A DNA stretch of 64,000 nucleotides from Streptomyces sp. Ru73 (GCF_002920575.1 NZ_PQSQ01000029.1:1-64000); one strand, 5' to 3'; positions 26,290 to 35,758 are shown, counted from the stretch's first letter. Notes: generated from the sequence alone by a model not told the origin. A program made the numbers and translations.

Positions 26290-27732
26290 GTGCCGACTCA
26301 GGCGGAGATACGGCAGCTCTCAGATCGCGCAGCACAGCACGTCCTCAGCAAACAGGGCACCGATACGGGGCGGCGCACCGGCTGGCTGATGATTTCGACG
26401 ATCCTGATCGAGGCGTGGGATCTCTACGCGATCTCCTTCCTGCTGCTGTTCGTCAAGAACGACCTGCACCCCAGCGCCGCGATGCTCGGACTGGCCTCCG
26501 GCGCCGTGCAGTTGGGGGCGCTCATCGGGGCCATGGGCGGCGGCTGGGTCGCCGACCGGATCGGCCGCCGCAAGGTCTTCATCATCACGATGACCCTGTT
26601 CGTGGTGCTCGCGCTCAGCCAGTCCTTCGTGACCAGCATGTGGCAGCTGGTGGTGGTCAGGTTCCTGCTCGGCATCCCGCTGGGCAGCGACATCTCCACC
26701 GGTTACGCCTACATCATGGAGTCCATGCCCAAGGGCAAGCGGGAGGTGATGGGCAACCGCTGGCAGGGCATGTTCGGGCTCGGCGAGATCGCCGCGATCG
26801 CCGTCATCACCGTGCTGTACCTCAGCGGCATGGACCACGGCCTGCTGTGGCGGATCGGACTCGGCATCGGCGCGCTGCCCGCGCTCGCGCTGCTCATCGG
26901 GCGGCTGGACGTGCCGGACACCGCACTGTGGCTCGTGCAGCGCGGCAAGTTCCGGAAGGCCAAGGCCGTCGCCAAGGAGATGTTCAACGACGACCTGGAC
27001 ATGCTGCCGGACGAGGACTTCGTCATCGAGCGGCCGCGCACCCGGGACTTCCTCGCCAGCATCTGGCAGGACCCGGTGCGCCGCAAGGCCAGCGTCTTCG
27101 CCTGGATCTCCAACGCGATGCAAGGAGCCGAATTCGCCGCCTTCGCCTTCTATCTGCCGGTCATCCTGGTACTCACCGGTGTCTCCGGAATCGGTGCCAC
27201 CAACTTCGTCACCGGCGCGATCTACATCATCGCCACCGTGGCAGGCTTCGTCGCGCCGCAGATCACCCCGCGGATCGGCCACCGCGGGGTGGCCCGCTGG
27301 GGCTACGGCATGGCGTTCGTCTCGCTGCTGCTGGCCGCCCTCTTCCTGCACCTGGAGTGGCACGTCCTGGTGCCGCTGGCCGCGGCCGGCCTGATGTGGG
27401 GCCACTACTGGGACGCGTCCAACGGCATGACCATCGCCTCGATGGTGGCGCCGAGCCGGTACCGGGCCACCGCCTCCGGCTTCGGCTACCTCTTCGTCAA
27501 GCTCGCCTCGTTCGTGTCGATCTTCTTCTTCCCGATCCTCTTCACCGAACTGGGCGTGCCGCTGGCGACCGTGATCGTCTCGCTGCTCTCCCTGACCGGC
27601 TACCTCGCGGCCACCTACCTCCTCCCCGAGGTCTACGGCTACGTGGAGCAGGAGGAGGGCGGCGGAACGCAGGCCGGCCCGGCGGCCGCCACGGGGACGC
27701 CGGTCCAGGGGTCCGGCGAGCCGGCGTCGTAA
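26290..27732 (+). CDS. MFS transporter, sugar-porter/organic-acid type, divergent from IclR regulator
   Basis: A 480-residue, 12-helix transporter. Landmarks are GGGWVADRIGRRKVF (loop 2-3), PLGSDISTGYAYIMESMPKGKR and the VPDTALWLVQRGKFRKAK loop between helices 6 and 7, which resemble the sugar-porter and aromatic-acid groups. The position across an IclR operator from the regulator and lutABC suggests import of lactate or another hydroxy acid in place of a LctP permease, though this is inference. The GTG at 26290 follows AGGAGAATCC; the in-frame GTG at 26269 has no such site. Confidence 0.83.
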   Translation: MPTQAEIRQLSDRAAQHVLSKQGTDTGRRTGWLMISTILIEAWDLYAISFLLLFVKNDLHPSAAMLGLASGAVQLGALIGAMGGGWVADRIGRRKVFIITMTLFVVLALSQSFVTSMWQLVVVRFLLGIPLGSDISTGYAYIMESMPKGKREVMGNRWQGMFGLGEIAAIAVITVLYLSGMDHGLLWRIGLGIGALPALALLIGRLDVPDTALWLVQRGKFRKAKAVAKEMFNDDLDMLPDEDFVIERPRTRDFLASIWQDPVRRKASVFAWISNAMQGAEFAAFAFYLPVILVLTGVSGIGATNFVTGAIYIIATVAGFVAPQITPRIGHRGVARWGYGMAFVSLLLAALFLHLEWHVLVPLAAAGLMWGHYWDASNGMTIASMVAPSRYRATASGFGYLFVKLASFVSIFFFPILFTELGVPLATVIVSLLSLTGYLAATYLLPEVYGYVEQEEGGGTQAGPAAATGTPVQGSGEPAS

Positions 27733-28024
27733 CGCGCGGGTGCACAGCGGGTGAACGTTCGGCTCCGGCGCTCCGTGCACTGACCAATGGCGGTGACACG
27801 GGCGCCGGACGCCCGGAATTCATGGGGTGAATCGGCCGCGCGGGCCGGTGGTTCATGCCCATGCGCCCGTATATGCACAGGTCAGTGCCCTGGGGGCGGG
27901 TGCGCGGCAGGGTGCCGCGCATGAAATCGTGGGTGCAGGGACGGTCTTGGTCACCGTCACCCCCCTCTCCTGCGACCCCTTCACCGGGGTTCTGTTGACA
28001 TGCACCGCGAAGAAAGGTGATGGC
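27733..28024 (+). other. Intergenic region before the YceI-domain gene
   Basis: About 290 bases with no gene. It shows a few moderately AT-rich spots (for example CCGGAATTCATGGGG near 27815) but no convincing operator or hairpin. Confidence 0.35.
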
Positions 28025-28936
28025 ATGCCCATCGCACTGCTCCGGAGGAAGCGGTCCGCCCGTGGTCCGCGCGGAGCCGGCCTCCTGCACCCCGTCCCCC
28101 CGGGTGCGGGTGCCTTCAACTGTGAGGTGCTCGACCCCCTCGGGGAGCCGCTGCCCCAGGCCGAGGTCACCGTCACCTCGGCACACGGCGGGCAGGTGGT
28201 GGCGAAGCTGACGACGGACCCGTACGGTCTGTTCTTCGTGACGCTGCCCGTCGGCCGGTACAGCGTCCTGGTCTCCGCCGACGGGCTGCAGCCGAACCGG
28301 CAGACCATCGACGTCCGCGAGGGCGAGACCCTGCCGCTCTCCCAGATCCGGCTGGAGTCCTCCGAGCCGCCCGAGCTGCCCCAGCCCGGCACCTGGCTCT
28401 TCGACCCGCCGCACACCGCGATCCGGTTCATCGCCAAGCACGTCGGCATGGCCAACGTGCACGGCCGGTTCACCCGCTTCCAGGGCGGCATCCGGGTCGC
28501 GCCGGACATGGCGGACTCGCGCATCGAGGTACGCATCGAGGCGGCGAGCATCAACACCGGCAACAACACCCGGGACAACCACCTGCGCTCGGCGGACTTC
28601 CTGGACGTCGAGAACTACCCCTACCTGCACTTCGCCTCCACCCGCTTCATCCACAAGGGCGGCCAGAAGTGGGTCGTGCAGGGCGTCCTGGAAATGCACG
28701 GCGTCAGCCGCACCGTCAACCTGGACACCACCTACCTGGGCGCCGTCAACGGCGGCTACGGCGAGGAGCTGCGCTGCGCCGCCCTCGCCAAGACCGAGCT
28801 GCACCGCGAGGACTACACCCTCAACTGGCGCAGCATGCTCGCGCGCGGCATCGCCGTCGTCGGCCCGACGGTGAAGCTGGAGCTCGACCTCCAGGCCATG
28901 TACCGCAGCCCGGACACCCCCACGCCGCCGGACTAG
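28025..28936 (+). CDS. YceI-domain protein with N-terminal carboxypeptidase-regulatory-like domain
   Basis: A 303-residue protein. Residues 27-110 look like a transthyretin-like/CarboxypepD_reg beta sandwich (VLDPLGEPLPQAEVTVTS... and GRYSVLVSADGLQPNRQTI). Residues 120-295 form a YceI lipocalin-like barrel beginning WLFDPPHTAIRFIAKHVGMA with the conserved MHGVSRTV segment. YceI proteins bind isoprenoid quinones or polyprenyl lipids. No signal peptide is visible (the start is MPIALLRRKRSARG), so it should stay in the cytoplasm or at the inner face of the membrane. The ATG follows AAAGGTGATGGC. Confidence 0.85.
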   Translation: MPIALLRRKRSARGPRGAGLLHPVPPGAGAFNCEVLDPLGEPLPQAEVTVTSAHGGQVVAKLTTDPYGLFFVTLPVGRYSVLVSADGLQPNRQTIDVREGETLPLSQIRLESSEPPELPQPGTWLFDPPHTAIRFIAKHVGMANVHGRFTRFQGGIRVAPDMADSRIEVRIEAASINTGNNTRDNHLRSADFLDVENYPYLHFASTRFIHKGGQKWVVQGVLEMHGVSRTVNLDTTYLGAVNGGYGEELRCAALAKTELHREDYTLNWRSMLARGIAVVGPTVKLELDLQAMYRSPDTPTPPD

Positions 28937-29086
28937 CAGGCAGCCGCCCCGCGGCTCGGCGGTCCGTCACGCCCCTCCGGGCGGGCGGCGCCGAGCCGCA
29001 CGCAGGGGGACCGCCGGCACCGGATAGGGTCTCGGCCGTACGAGTGGCGAGCGGCCGGCGGTGCCGGCGGTGCGACGGGGGCGGAT

Positions 29087-30112
29087 GTGCGGCGCTGGAT
29101 CAAGGTGGCCCTGACCGCGGTGGCGGTCCTCGGGGTGGGCGGCTACGTCGCCGAACCCTGGATACGGGACGAGGTACTGGTCCAGCGGGCGTGCGACGGC
29201 GCGCTGCCCCGCGAAGCGGTACGCCAACTGCTGCCCGACGGCGCGCACTTGGCGTCCGCGGAGTCCCGGCGGACCGCCGGGCTCGGCTCGTACTCCTGCC
29301 GGGTCACCCTCGAAGGCGACGAGGTGCGGGACCACCGGCTGGTCGACGTGGCCGCCTGGACCCGCAGGGACGACCAGGACCGCGAGTTCATGGCGGTGTT
29401 CCCCGAGGGCGGCTTCGCCCGGCAGGCCCCGCTGCCCAAGGGCCTGCCCGGCTTCATCGACCGCTTCGGCGCGATCCAGCTCCGGCTGGACTGCCCCGGC
29501 CTCGGCAAGGACGCCGAAGGCCGGCAGCGCACGCTCCTGATGCGCACCTCATTGGGCCGCGACACGCTCACCGGCGTCCCCGGCGCGGCGTACGGAACGG
29601 TCGCCGCGCTCGCCAACGGCATCTCCCAGCGGCTCGGCTGCGGCGCGAAGCCGCTCACGGCCCCCGGCAAGGACACACCGCCGGCCGACATCGAGGACGA
29701 CCCCAAAACCGTGCCGCTCGCCCGCGCGAAGGACACCTCCTGCGCCTGGGCGGCCGACGCAGGACTGCCGGCCGACGGCGGCTGGCGGCTCGCCGCCCTG
29801 CGCAACCCCGCGGCCCCCACCGGCCGCTGCGACCTGTACTCCGGCACCGACGAGCAGTCCGGCGGGGCGGCGCACCAGCTCTCCTTCGTGGCCTGGTACG
29901 GCGACTGGAGCAACCGCCTCGCGAGCCATGACGGCGAGCGCAGCCCCATGACGGCCACCGCGCGCTGTGACGGCGAGGCCGCCAACTACGCGCTGAGCGC
30001 GGGCGATGACATCCCCGGCCTCGGTAGGGCCGAACGGCGGCGCCTGCTCACGGCGTTCGCCGAGGACGAGGCCCGCCGGCACGGCTGCTCCGGCCTGCGC
30101 TACTCCTCCTGA
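29087..30112 (+). CDS. Membrane-anchored extracellular protein of unknown function
   Basis: A 341-residue protein with one N-terminal hydrophobic helix (KVALTAVAVLGVGGYVAEPW, residues 6-25) and a long extracellular part. That part has two similar halves, each with spaced cysteines (QRACDG...SYSCRV...LDCPG...LGCGA and TSCAWA...GRCDLY...ARCDGE...HGCSG), suggesting duplicated disulfide-bonded domains. I do not recognise a family; Streptomyces encode many such proteins. The GTG start follows a G-rich stretch. It converges on the next gene. Confidence 0.7.
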   Translation: MRRWIKVALTAVAVLGVGGYVAEPWIRDEVLVQRACDGALPREAVRQLLPDGAHLASAESRRTAGLGSYSCRVTLEGDEVRDHRLVDVAAWTRRDDQDREFMAVFPEGGFARQAPLPKGLPGFIDRFGAIQLRLDCPGLGKDAEGRQRTLLMRTSLGRDTLTGVPGAAYGTVAALANGISQRLGCGAKPLTAPGKDTPPADIEDDPKTVPLARAKDTSCAWAADAGLPADGGWRLAALRNPAAPTGRCDLYSGTDEQSGGAAHQLSFVAWYGDWSNRLASHDGERSPMTATARCDGEAANYALSAGDDIPGLGRAERRRLLTAFAEDEARRHGCSGLRYSS

Positions 30113-30154
30113 CGGCCGGGCCCGAACGGGCGGGCCGGGGGCCGGCGCAGGCGC

Positions 30155-31348
30155 TCAGACCGTCAGCCACAGCGCGCGCACGTACGCGTCGTCCATCAGC
30201 TGCCGCATCGCCGCAGCGCGCCGCTCCGGCACGTGCCGCTGCCGCGCCCACCGGTCCAGCACCGTCTGCAGCTGGTACCGGCCGTCGGTCAGCGGCCCGC
30301 GCAACGGCCCGGACGCCGGCCGGTCAGCGATGTCGCCCATCGGCACCCGCGACCGCAGCTGCCGGGACGCCGGGCGGAAGGTGCCCCGAGTGTGCGCCCG
30401 GACCCGCGCGTCGAACGCGGCCAGGTCCGGCACCGTGCCGTCCTCGGCGTACTTCGCCCGGTACTTCATCAGGTCGCCCACCCGGTCCGCGATGTCCTCC
30501 AGGTCGTTGTCCGGCCAGGTCGTCGCGGTCGTCGCGTACGTGCGCCCGGTCGCCCGGTGATCCGGATCGCCGCCCTCGCGGGTCAGGTGCTCCAGGTAGT
30601 ACGCGAAGTAGGCGCGCTCCGCGTCGTAGAGGACCGCGAACGCCTCCGGGTCCTTCGCCAGCTCGGCGACCAGGCCCTCGATATCCGCGCCGGAGCCCGC
30701 AGGCCCGCCGCCGTACTCGAAGAGGGCGTGCGCGTCACCGGGCGCGAGCAGCCGCCCCAGCCACACATAGCCGCTGCGGTCGAGCCGCGCCGCCTCGGGC
30801 GGGGCCGCGGGGCCGGTCGCGTCGTCGTCGTGGAGCATCTTGTCCCGGCCCGCGTCCACGACGTACTCCGCCACCATCCGGGCCACACCAGGGGCCAGGC
30901 CGGCGGGCAGGTCGACGTCGTGCAGTGCGGCCGCCACCGCGTAGGCGCTGCGTGCCTGCGCCATCGTGTGCGGCTCGCCGGGACCCGCCGCGCGGGTGGC
31001 CGCCGTCACGACGCGGCCCAGCACACGGGCGCCGTCGCCGCACACCCGCTCGTGCGCCAGCAGCTGCTTCGCCGCCCCGAGGCGGGCCAGATCGGCACCC
31101 GGGTCGAGGGCCTTCGTGGCGGCCGCCGGGTCGTCGGCGAGGGCACGCGCCGAGGCGGGCAGCCGGTGGCACGGGCCGGGCCCGTCACCGCCGCCGGCGA
31201 CGGCCAGCGGGACCGCCACCCCGGCCGCCAGCACCGCCACGGCCACCCCGCACGCGAGCAGCCGGTGCTCGGCCGCCCACCGGAACAGCCCCCGCCGGCC
31301 CCCGCGTTCCGCGGTCACGCGCTCCGCACTGCTTCCCCCGTCATGCAC
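30155..31348 (-). CDS. Membrane-anchored protein of unknown function
   Basis: A 397-residue protein with an N-terminal basic segment and hydrophobic helix (LLACGVAVAVLAAGVAVPLAVAG cut at about residues 29-51), then a helix-rich extracellular region with few cysteines and several conserved-looking tracts (DVDLPAGLAPGVARMVAEYV, YDAERAYFAYYLEHL). No known domain is recognised. The GTG at 31348 lacks a clear ribosome-binding site, so the start is uncertain by a few codons. It is convergent with the preceding anchored protein and divergent from larA. Confidence 0.65.
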   Translation of the reverse strand: MHDGGSSAERVTAERGGRRGLFRWAAEHRLLACGVAVAVLAAGVAVPLAVAGGGDGPGPCHRLPASARALADDPAAATKALDPGADLARLGAAKQLLAHERVCGDGARVLGRVVTAATRAAGPGEPHTMAQARSAYAVAAALHDVDLPAGLAPGVARMVAEYVVDAGRDKMLHDDDATGPAAPPEAARLDRSGYVWLGRLLAPGDAHALFEYGGGPAGSGADIEGLVAELAKDPEAFAVLYDAERAYFAYYLEHLTREGGDPDHRATGRTYATTATTWPDNDLEDIADRVGDLMKYRAKYAEDGTVPDLAAFDARVRAHTRGTFRPASRQLRSRVPMGDIADRPASGPLRGPLTDGRYQLQTVLDRWARQRHVPERRAAAMRQLMDDAYVRALWLTV

Positions 31349-31402
31349 GGGGGCAGCCTAACGACCTGCTCCCGCCGCGGCGCCGCCGGGGCAGGAACGG
31401 TG

Positions 31403-31426
31403 CGCAAGGCGGTCAGCACCCTTGCG
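31403..31426. promoter_or_regulatory. Inverted repeat upstream of larA
   Basis: CGCAAGG (31403-31409) and CCTTGCG (31420-31426), separated by 10 bases, lie 32-55 bases before the larA start. It is a candidate operator. It does not match the Nur nickel box (TGCAA-N5-TTGCA) in spacing. Confidence 0.4.
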
Positions 31427-31457
31427 TCCGGGGGCCGGGCTCGGAGATCGTTCCGCC

Positions 31458-32771
31458 ATGAGGGAGAACGCGCACCCGGCGGCCGGCGCCGGGGGAGAGG
31501 CGGCGGCCGGTGCCGCCCGGATCGGAGGACCCGGCACGGTCCTGGACGACGCGCGGGTCACGGAATTCGTGTCCGGCGTGCTCGCCGACGAGGACCTGGA
31601 CGGGCGGAGCGTCTGCGTCGTGGTGCCCGACGGCACCCGCAGCTGTCCGCTGCCCCTGCTGCTCTCCGCCGTGCACGGCGCGCTCGCCGGGCGGGTGAGC
31701 CGGCTGACCGTCCTCATCGCGCTGGGCACCCACGCCGCCATGGACGAGGCCCGGCTGGCCACGCACCTCGGCTACCCGGAGGGCGGGCTCGCCGCGCGCT
31801 ATCCGGGCATGACCGTGCGGAACCACGAGTGGTGGGACCCGGACACCTTCGTCTCCCTCGGCACCATCTCCGCCGACCGGGTCGGGGAGCTGTCCGGCGG
31901 GCTGCTGCACCAGGCCGTCGACGTCCGGCTGAACCGCGCGGTCGTGGACCACGACGTCACCCTCGTGCTCGGCCCGGTCTTCCCGCACGAGGTCGTCGGC
32001 TTCTCCGGCGGCAACAAGTACTTCTTCCCCGGCGTCGCGGGCGCGGAGATCATCGACCTCTCGCACTGGCTCGGCGCCCTCATCACCAGCGCCGACATCA
32101 TCGGGACGCGCGGCATCACGCCCGTACGCGCCCTCATCGACGAGGCCGCGGCCCTCATCCCGGGCCGCCGGCTCGCCCTCTGCGCGGTCGTCCGGTCCGG
32201 CGCCGATGAACTGCACTCCCTCGCGTTCGGCACCCCGGAGGCCGCCTGGGCCGCGGCGGCCGAGGTCTCCGCCGAGACCCACGTCCGCTATCTCGACGCG
32301 CCCGTGCGGCGCGTCCTGTCGGTCATGCCGGAGAAGTACGAGGACATCTGGACCGCCGCCAAGGGCTTCTACAAGCTGGAGCCGGTGGTCGCAGACGGCG
32401 GTGAGGTCGTCCTCTACGCGCCGCACATCACCGAACTCTCCGCCATGCACCCGGAGATCGCGGACATCGGCTACCACTGCCGGGACTACTTCACCAAGCA
32501 GTGGGACCGCTTCCGGCACCTGCACTGGGGCGTGCTGGCCCACTCCACGCACCTGCGCGGCGCCGGCACCTACGACGCGGAGACCGGCGAGGAACGCTGC
32601 CGGGTCACCGTCACCCTCGCCACCGGCATCCCCGAGGACGTCGTACGCGCCGCGAACCTGAACCACCTCGACCCGGCGGCGATCGACCCCGGCACCTTCG
32701 CGGCCGGCGATCCGGACACCCTGGTCGTGCCGCACGCGGGCGAGATCCTGCACCGGCTCCGCACGAAATGA
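31458..32771 (+). CDS. larA: LarA, nickel-pincer lactate racemase or related 2-hydroxyacid racemase
   Basis: A 437-residue LarA-family enzyme. Residues that bind the nickel-pincer nucleotide and substrate in Lactiplantibacillus plantarum LarA appear conserved: Asp58 and Arg61 (DGTR), a GTH histidine at 92, His177, Lys187 (SGGNK) and His203. The His177-Lys187-His203 spacing of 10 and 16 equals that of His174-Lys184-His200 in the reference. The enzyme interconverts D- and L-lactate or a related 2-hydroxy acid. It leads the larA-larE-larB operon; larC converges from downstream. LutABC, 6 kb away, oxidises L-lactate. The ATG at 31458 was chosen over an upstream in-frame start that would leave no leader. 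Confidence 0.88.
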   Translation: MRENAHPAAGAGGEAAAGAARIGGPGTVLDDARVTEFVSGVLADEDLDGRSVCVVVPDGTRSCPLPLLLSAVHGALAGRVSRLTVLIALGTHAAMDEARLATHLGYPEGGLAARYPGMTVRNHEWWDPDTFVSLGTISADRVGELSGGLLHQAVDVRLNRAVVDHDVTLVLGPVFPHEVVGFSGGNKYFFPGVAGAEIIDLSHWLGALITSADIIGTRGITPVRALIDEAAALIPGRRLALCAVVRSGADELHSLAFGTPEAAWAAAAEVSAETHVRYLDAPVRRVLSVMPEKYEDIWTAAKGFYKLEPVVADGGEVVLYAPHITELSAMHPEIADIGYHCRDYFTKQWDRFRHLHWGVLAHSTHLRGAGTYDAETGEERCRVTVTLATGIPEDVVRAANLNHLDPAAIDPGTFAAGDPDTLVVPHAGEILHRLRTK

Positions 32772-32781
32772 GGAACCGCAC

Positions 32782-33654
32782 ATGACACCCCCTCGGCTCC
32801 CGGAGCTCACCGGCTCCGACGCCGCGGCGGCCGACGAGGTCGCCGCCCTGCTGCGCGGCGCCGCGCCCCTGGGCGTCGCCTTCTCCGGCGGCGTGGACTC
32901 CTCGCTGCTGCTGGCGCTGGCCGTACGGGCGCTCGGCGCCGACCAGGTCGTCGCGGTCCTCGGCGTCTCGCCCAGCCTCGCCGCCGACGAACGTGCAGCG
33001 GCCCACGAGGTCGCCGCCTTCATCGGCGCCCGGGTCGTCGAAGTCACCACCTACGAAGGGGAGTCGGCGGCCTACCGGGCCAACGGGCCGGACCGCTGCT
33101 ACCACTGCAAGGACGAGCTGTTCACCCGCATCTCCGACGAGGTCGCCGCAGCCCACGGCCTCGCGGCCGTCGCGTACGGGGAGAACGCCGACGACGCCCG
33201 CCGCCCCGACCGGCCCGGCAGCAAGGCCGCCACCGCCCACCGCATACTGCGGCCGCTCGCCGACGCCGGCCTGGACAAGGCCGCCGTACGCCGCCTCGCC
33301 CGCGCCCTCCGGCTGCCCTGTGCCGACAAGCCGGCCGCGCCCTGCCTGGCCTCCCGCATCCCGCACTTCGAAGAGGTCTCGCCCGCCAAGCTCGGCCAGA
33401 TCGAACGGGCCGAGAAGGCGCTGCGGGGGCTGGGGTTCAGCGACTGCCGGGTACGGCACCACGGCGAGGTGGCGCGGGTCGAACTCCCGGTCGCGGAGAT
33501 CGCCAGGGCCGTGTCCGGAGAACTGCGCGAGGCGGTGCTGAGCGCGGTGCGCGACGCCGGTTTCCGCATGGTCGCCGTCGACCTCGCGGGCATCCAGTCG
33601 GGCGCCTTCACCCTGCCGCTGGTCGGCGTCACGGAAGGCGGCCGCCATGACTGA
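32782..33654 (+). CDS. larE: LarE, sulfur transferase for nickel-pincer cofactor synthesis
   Basis: A 290-residue PP-loop ATPase. SGGVDSS is at 35-41 and Cys188 in APCLASR corresponds to the sacrificial cysteine that gives up its sulfur; a CYHCK motif (about 106-110) follows the family pattern. LarE converts the bis-carboxylated pyridinium made by LarB to the dithio form. Start ATG at 32782 follows ATGAGGAACC, 10 bases after larA. Its end overlaps larB by 8 bases. Confidence 0.92.
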   Translation: MTPPRLPELTGSDAAAADEVAALLRGAAPLGVAFSGGVDSSLLLALAVRALGADQVVAVLGVSPSLAADERAAAHEVAAFIGARVVEVTTYEGESAAYRANGPDRCYHCKDELFTRISDEVAAAHGLAAVAYGENADDARRPDRPGSKAATAHRILRPLADAGLDKAAVRRLARALRLPCADKPAAPCLASRIPHFEEVSPAKLGQIERAEKALRGLGFSDCRVRHHGEVARVELPVAEIARAVSGELREAVLSAVRDAGFRMVAVDLAGIQSGAFTLPLVGVTEGGRHD

Positions 33655-34396
33655 GAACGCGGCCGACCGCACGGCGGGCACGCCCGGCGAGCCGGGACCC
33701 GCCGCCACGCCCGGACCGGACCTCGCCGGCCTCGCCGAGCTGGACCACGACCGGGCCGCGCGGCGCGGCTACCCCGAAGCCGTCTACTGCGAGGGCAAGT
33801 CCCCGGCACAGGTCGCCGCCATCGCCGCCGCGATACGCGACCGGTACGCCGGGCAGGGCGACGGCACGGTACCGGTCACCCTCTTCACCCGCGCCGACGA
33901 CGCGCACGCCAAGGCCGTCCTGGCCGAACTCCCCGACGCCCGCCACGACACGGAGGCCCGGCTGCTCGCCTGGCCGCCCGCGCCGCCGCCCCCGGCCGGC
34001 GGCCGGGTCACCGTCGTCTGCGCCGGCACCTCCGACCTCCCCGTGGCGAGGGAAGCGCTGCTCACCGCCGAGTACCTGGGCCGGGAGACGGACTTCGTGG
34101 CGGACGTGGGCGTCGCCGGGCTGCACCGCGTCCTCGGCAAGCTCGACCGGCTGCGTGCCGCGCGTGCCGTCGTGGTCGTCGCCGGCATGGACGGCGCCCT
34201 GCCCGGCGTCGTGGCCGGGCTGGTCGCGGCGCCGGTCGTGGCCGTACCGACCTCCGTCGGCTACGGCGCCGCCTTCGGCGGCCTCGCCCCGCTGCTGACC
34301 ATGCTCAACGCCTGCGCCCCCGGCGTCGCGGTGGTCAACATCGACAACGGCTACGGAGCGGGCCACATGGCGGCCCAGATCGCGGCGCCGTTCTGA
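33647..34396 (+). CDS. larB: LarB, nicotinate adenine dinucleotide carboxylase/hydrolase
   Basis: A 249-residue protein of the PurE-like LarB family: RGYPEAVYCEGKSPAQV, the VCAGTSDLPVA segment, VAGMDGALPGV and the end NIDNGYGAGHMAA are all conserved family features. LarB carboxylates nicotinic acid adenine dinucleotide and cleaves the phosphoanhydride, the first step in making the LarA cofactor. It overlaps larE by 8 bases and ends 15 bases before the convergent larC. Confidence 0.92.
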   Translation: MTENAADRTAGTPGEPGPAATPGPDLAGLAELDHDRAARRGYPEAVYCEGKSPAQVAAIAAAIRDRYAGQGDGTVPVTLFTRADDAHAKAVLAELPDARHDTEARLLAWPPAPPPPAGGRVTVVCAGTSDLPVAREALLTAEYLGRETDFVADVGVAGLHRVLGKLDRLRAARAVVVVAGMDGALPGVVAGLVAAPVVAVPTSVGYGAAFGGLAPLLTMLNACAPGVAVVNIDNGYGAGHMAAQIAAPF

Positions 34397-34410
34397 GGAG
34401 GCCGCGGCTG

Positions 34411-35643
34411 TTACGCCGCCCCGTCCGGCAGCGCGGCGCCCGGTACCAGTCCGTTCGCCACCGCCGCCGCGACCGCCGCGTCCAGCACGGTGCCGGCGGG
34501 CAGGCCCCGTTCGGCGGCGAGCGCGGCCACGTCGTCGAACTCCGGAGTGGCCCGCACGATGATCCCGCCGCGGTGCGCGACCTTCACCGGCACCTCACCC
34601 CCGTCCGCCACGGCGACCCGTACCCACGTGCGCCGCAGTGCGGTCTTCCGTACCGCCGACTCGCGCACCCCGATCGTGCTGGTCTCCCGGAACACCAGAT
34701 CCCTCAGCGCGTCGGCCCGGTGGCGCGGGGCCAGCACGCGCAGCGTGTGCGCCGGGCGGCCCTTCTTCATCACGATGGGCACCAGCCACGCGTCCGAGGC
34801 GCCCGCCGCGAGCAGCGAGGCCAGCACGCCGGGCCACAGCCGCGGGTCCAGGTCGTCGACGTTGGCCTCCAGCACGACGGCCGAGGTTTCCTCGTCCGTC
34901 CCGGCCGCCGCGGCCGGCGGGGTGCCGATCACCACCCGTACGACGTTCGGGCGTCCGGGGGTATCCCGGGTGCCCGCGCCGACCCCGGTCGCCTCGGCCC
35001 GCAGCCGCGGCAGATCACCGCACTCCGCGGCCAGCGCCGTCACCAGTGCCATGCCGGTCGGTGTGGCCAGCTCGCCCGGACCGCCGCCCAGCACCTCCCA
35101 GCCGGCGGCCAGTTCGAGCACGGCGGGCACCGGCACCGGCAGGTCGCCGTGCGCGGTACGCACCCGGCCCGAACCGAGCGCGGCCGGGCTGGCGGTGATC
35201 CGGCCGATGCCCAGCTCGTGCAGCGCCGCGCAGACGCCCACCACGTCCGCTATCGAGTCCCACGCGCCGACCTCGTGGAAGTGCACCTCCTCGACCGGCA
35301 CACCGTGCACCCGGGCCTCCGCCGTCGCGAGCCGGCCGAAGACCGCGAGGGCCCGGTCACCCACCCGCCCCGGCAGCCCGGCCTCCTCGATCCGGCCCCT
35401 GATGGCGCGCCAGGTGCGGTGCGGGTGGTCCTCGGCGAGCGGCTCGACGCCGACCTTGGTGGCCCGCAGCCCGGCGCGGGTGACGGACGACCGGGTCAGC
35501 CGTACGGCACCGGGGATCACCGCGTCGACCGCCTGCTGCACGGCCGCCGGCGAGGCACCGGCGTCGACCAGCGCGCCGAGCAGCATGTCCCCGGCGACGC
35601 CCGAGGTGACGTCGAGCCAGGCGTCCCGGCCGGTCGCGGTCAT
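34411..35643 (-). CDS. larC: LarC, nickel insertion cyclometallase
   Basis: A 410-residue protein that inserts nickel into the dithio-pincer precursor using CTP. The conserved N-terminus (DVTSGVAGDMLLGALVDAG), the EVHFHEVGAWDSIADV histidine segment and GMALVTAL region are present, as is the C-terminal half (LEANVDDLDPRLWPGVL, VMKKGRPAHTLRVL). It is one continuous gene here; in some lactobacilli larC is split by a programmed frameshift. It sits opposite larA-larE-larB with a convergent junction, so its expression is separate from the rest. Confidence 0.92.
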   Translation of the reverse strand: MTATGRDAWLDVTSGVAGDMLLGALVDAGASPAAVQQAVDAVIPGAVRLTRSSVTRAGLRATKVGVEPLAEDHPHRTWRAIRGRIEEAGLPGRVGDRALAVFGRLATAEARVHGVPVEEVHFHEVGAWDSIADVVGVCAALHELGIGRITASPAALGSGRVRTAHGDLPVPVPAVLELAAGWEVLGGGPGELATPTGMALVTALAAECGDLPRLRAEATGVGAGTRDTPGRPNVVRVVIGTPPAAAAGTDEETSAVVLEANVDDLDPRLWPGVLASLLAAGASDAWLVPIVMKKGRPAHTLRVLAPRHRADALRDLVFRETSTIGVRESAVRKTALRRTWVRVAVADGGEVPVKVAHRGGIIVRATPEFDDVAALAAERGLPAGTVLDAAVAAAVANGLVPGAALPDGAA

Positions 35644-35758
35644 GCGGTCGTCTCCCGGCGGCCGGCGGGGCGGAGGTGCGGCGGAGTGGACATGGACCCG
35701 ATCCTATGGATCGTGCGCGGGCCGTGCGACCAGGTCTTTCCTGCCGGACCCGGACGGA

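Noticed and set aside
31403..31426. Nickel-responsive Nur box for the lar operon
   Set aside because: The inverted repeat does not fit the TGCAA-N5-TTGCA consensus, so I kept it only as an unassigned repeat.
31448..31455. CGTTCCGC half-site next to the larA start as an IclR operator
   Set aside because: The opposite half-site is absent, so it is probably chance.
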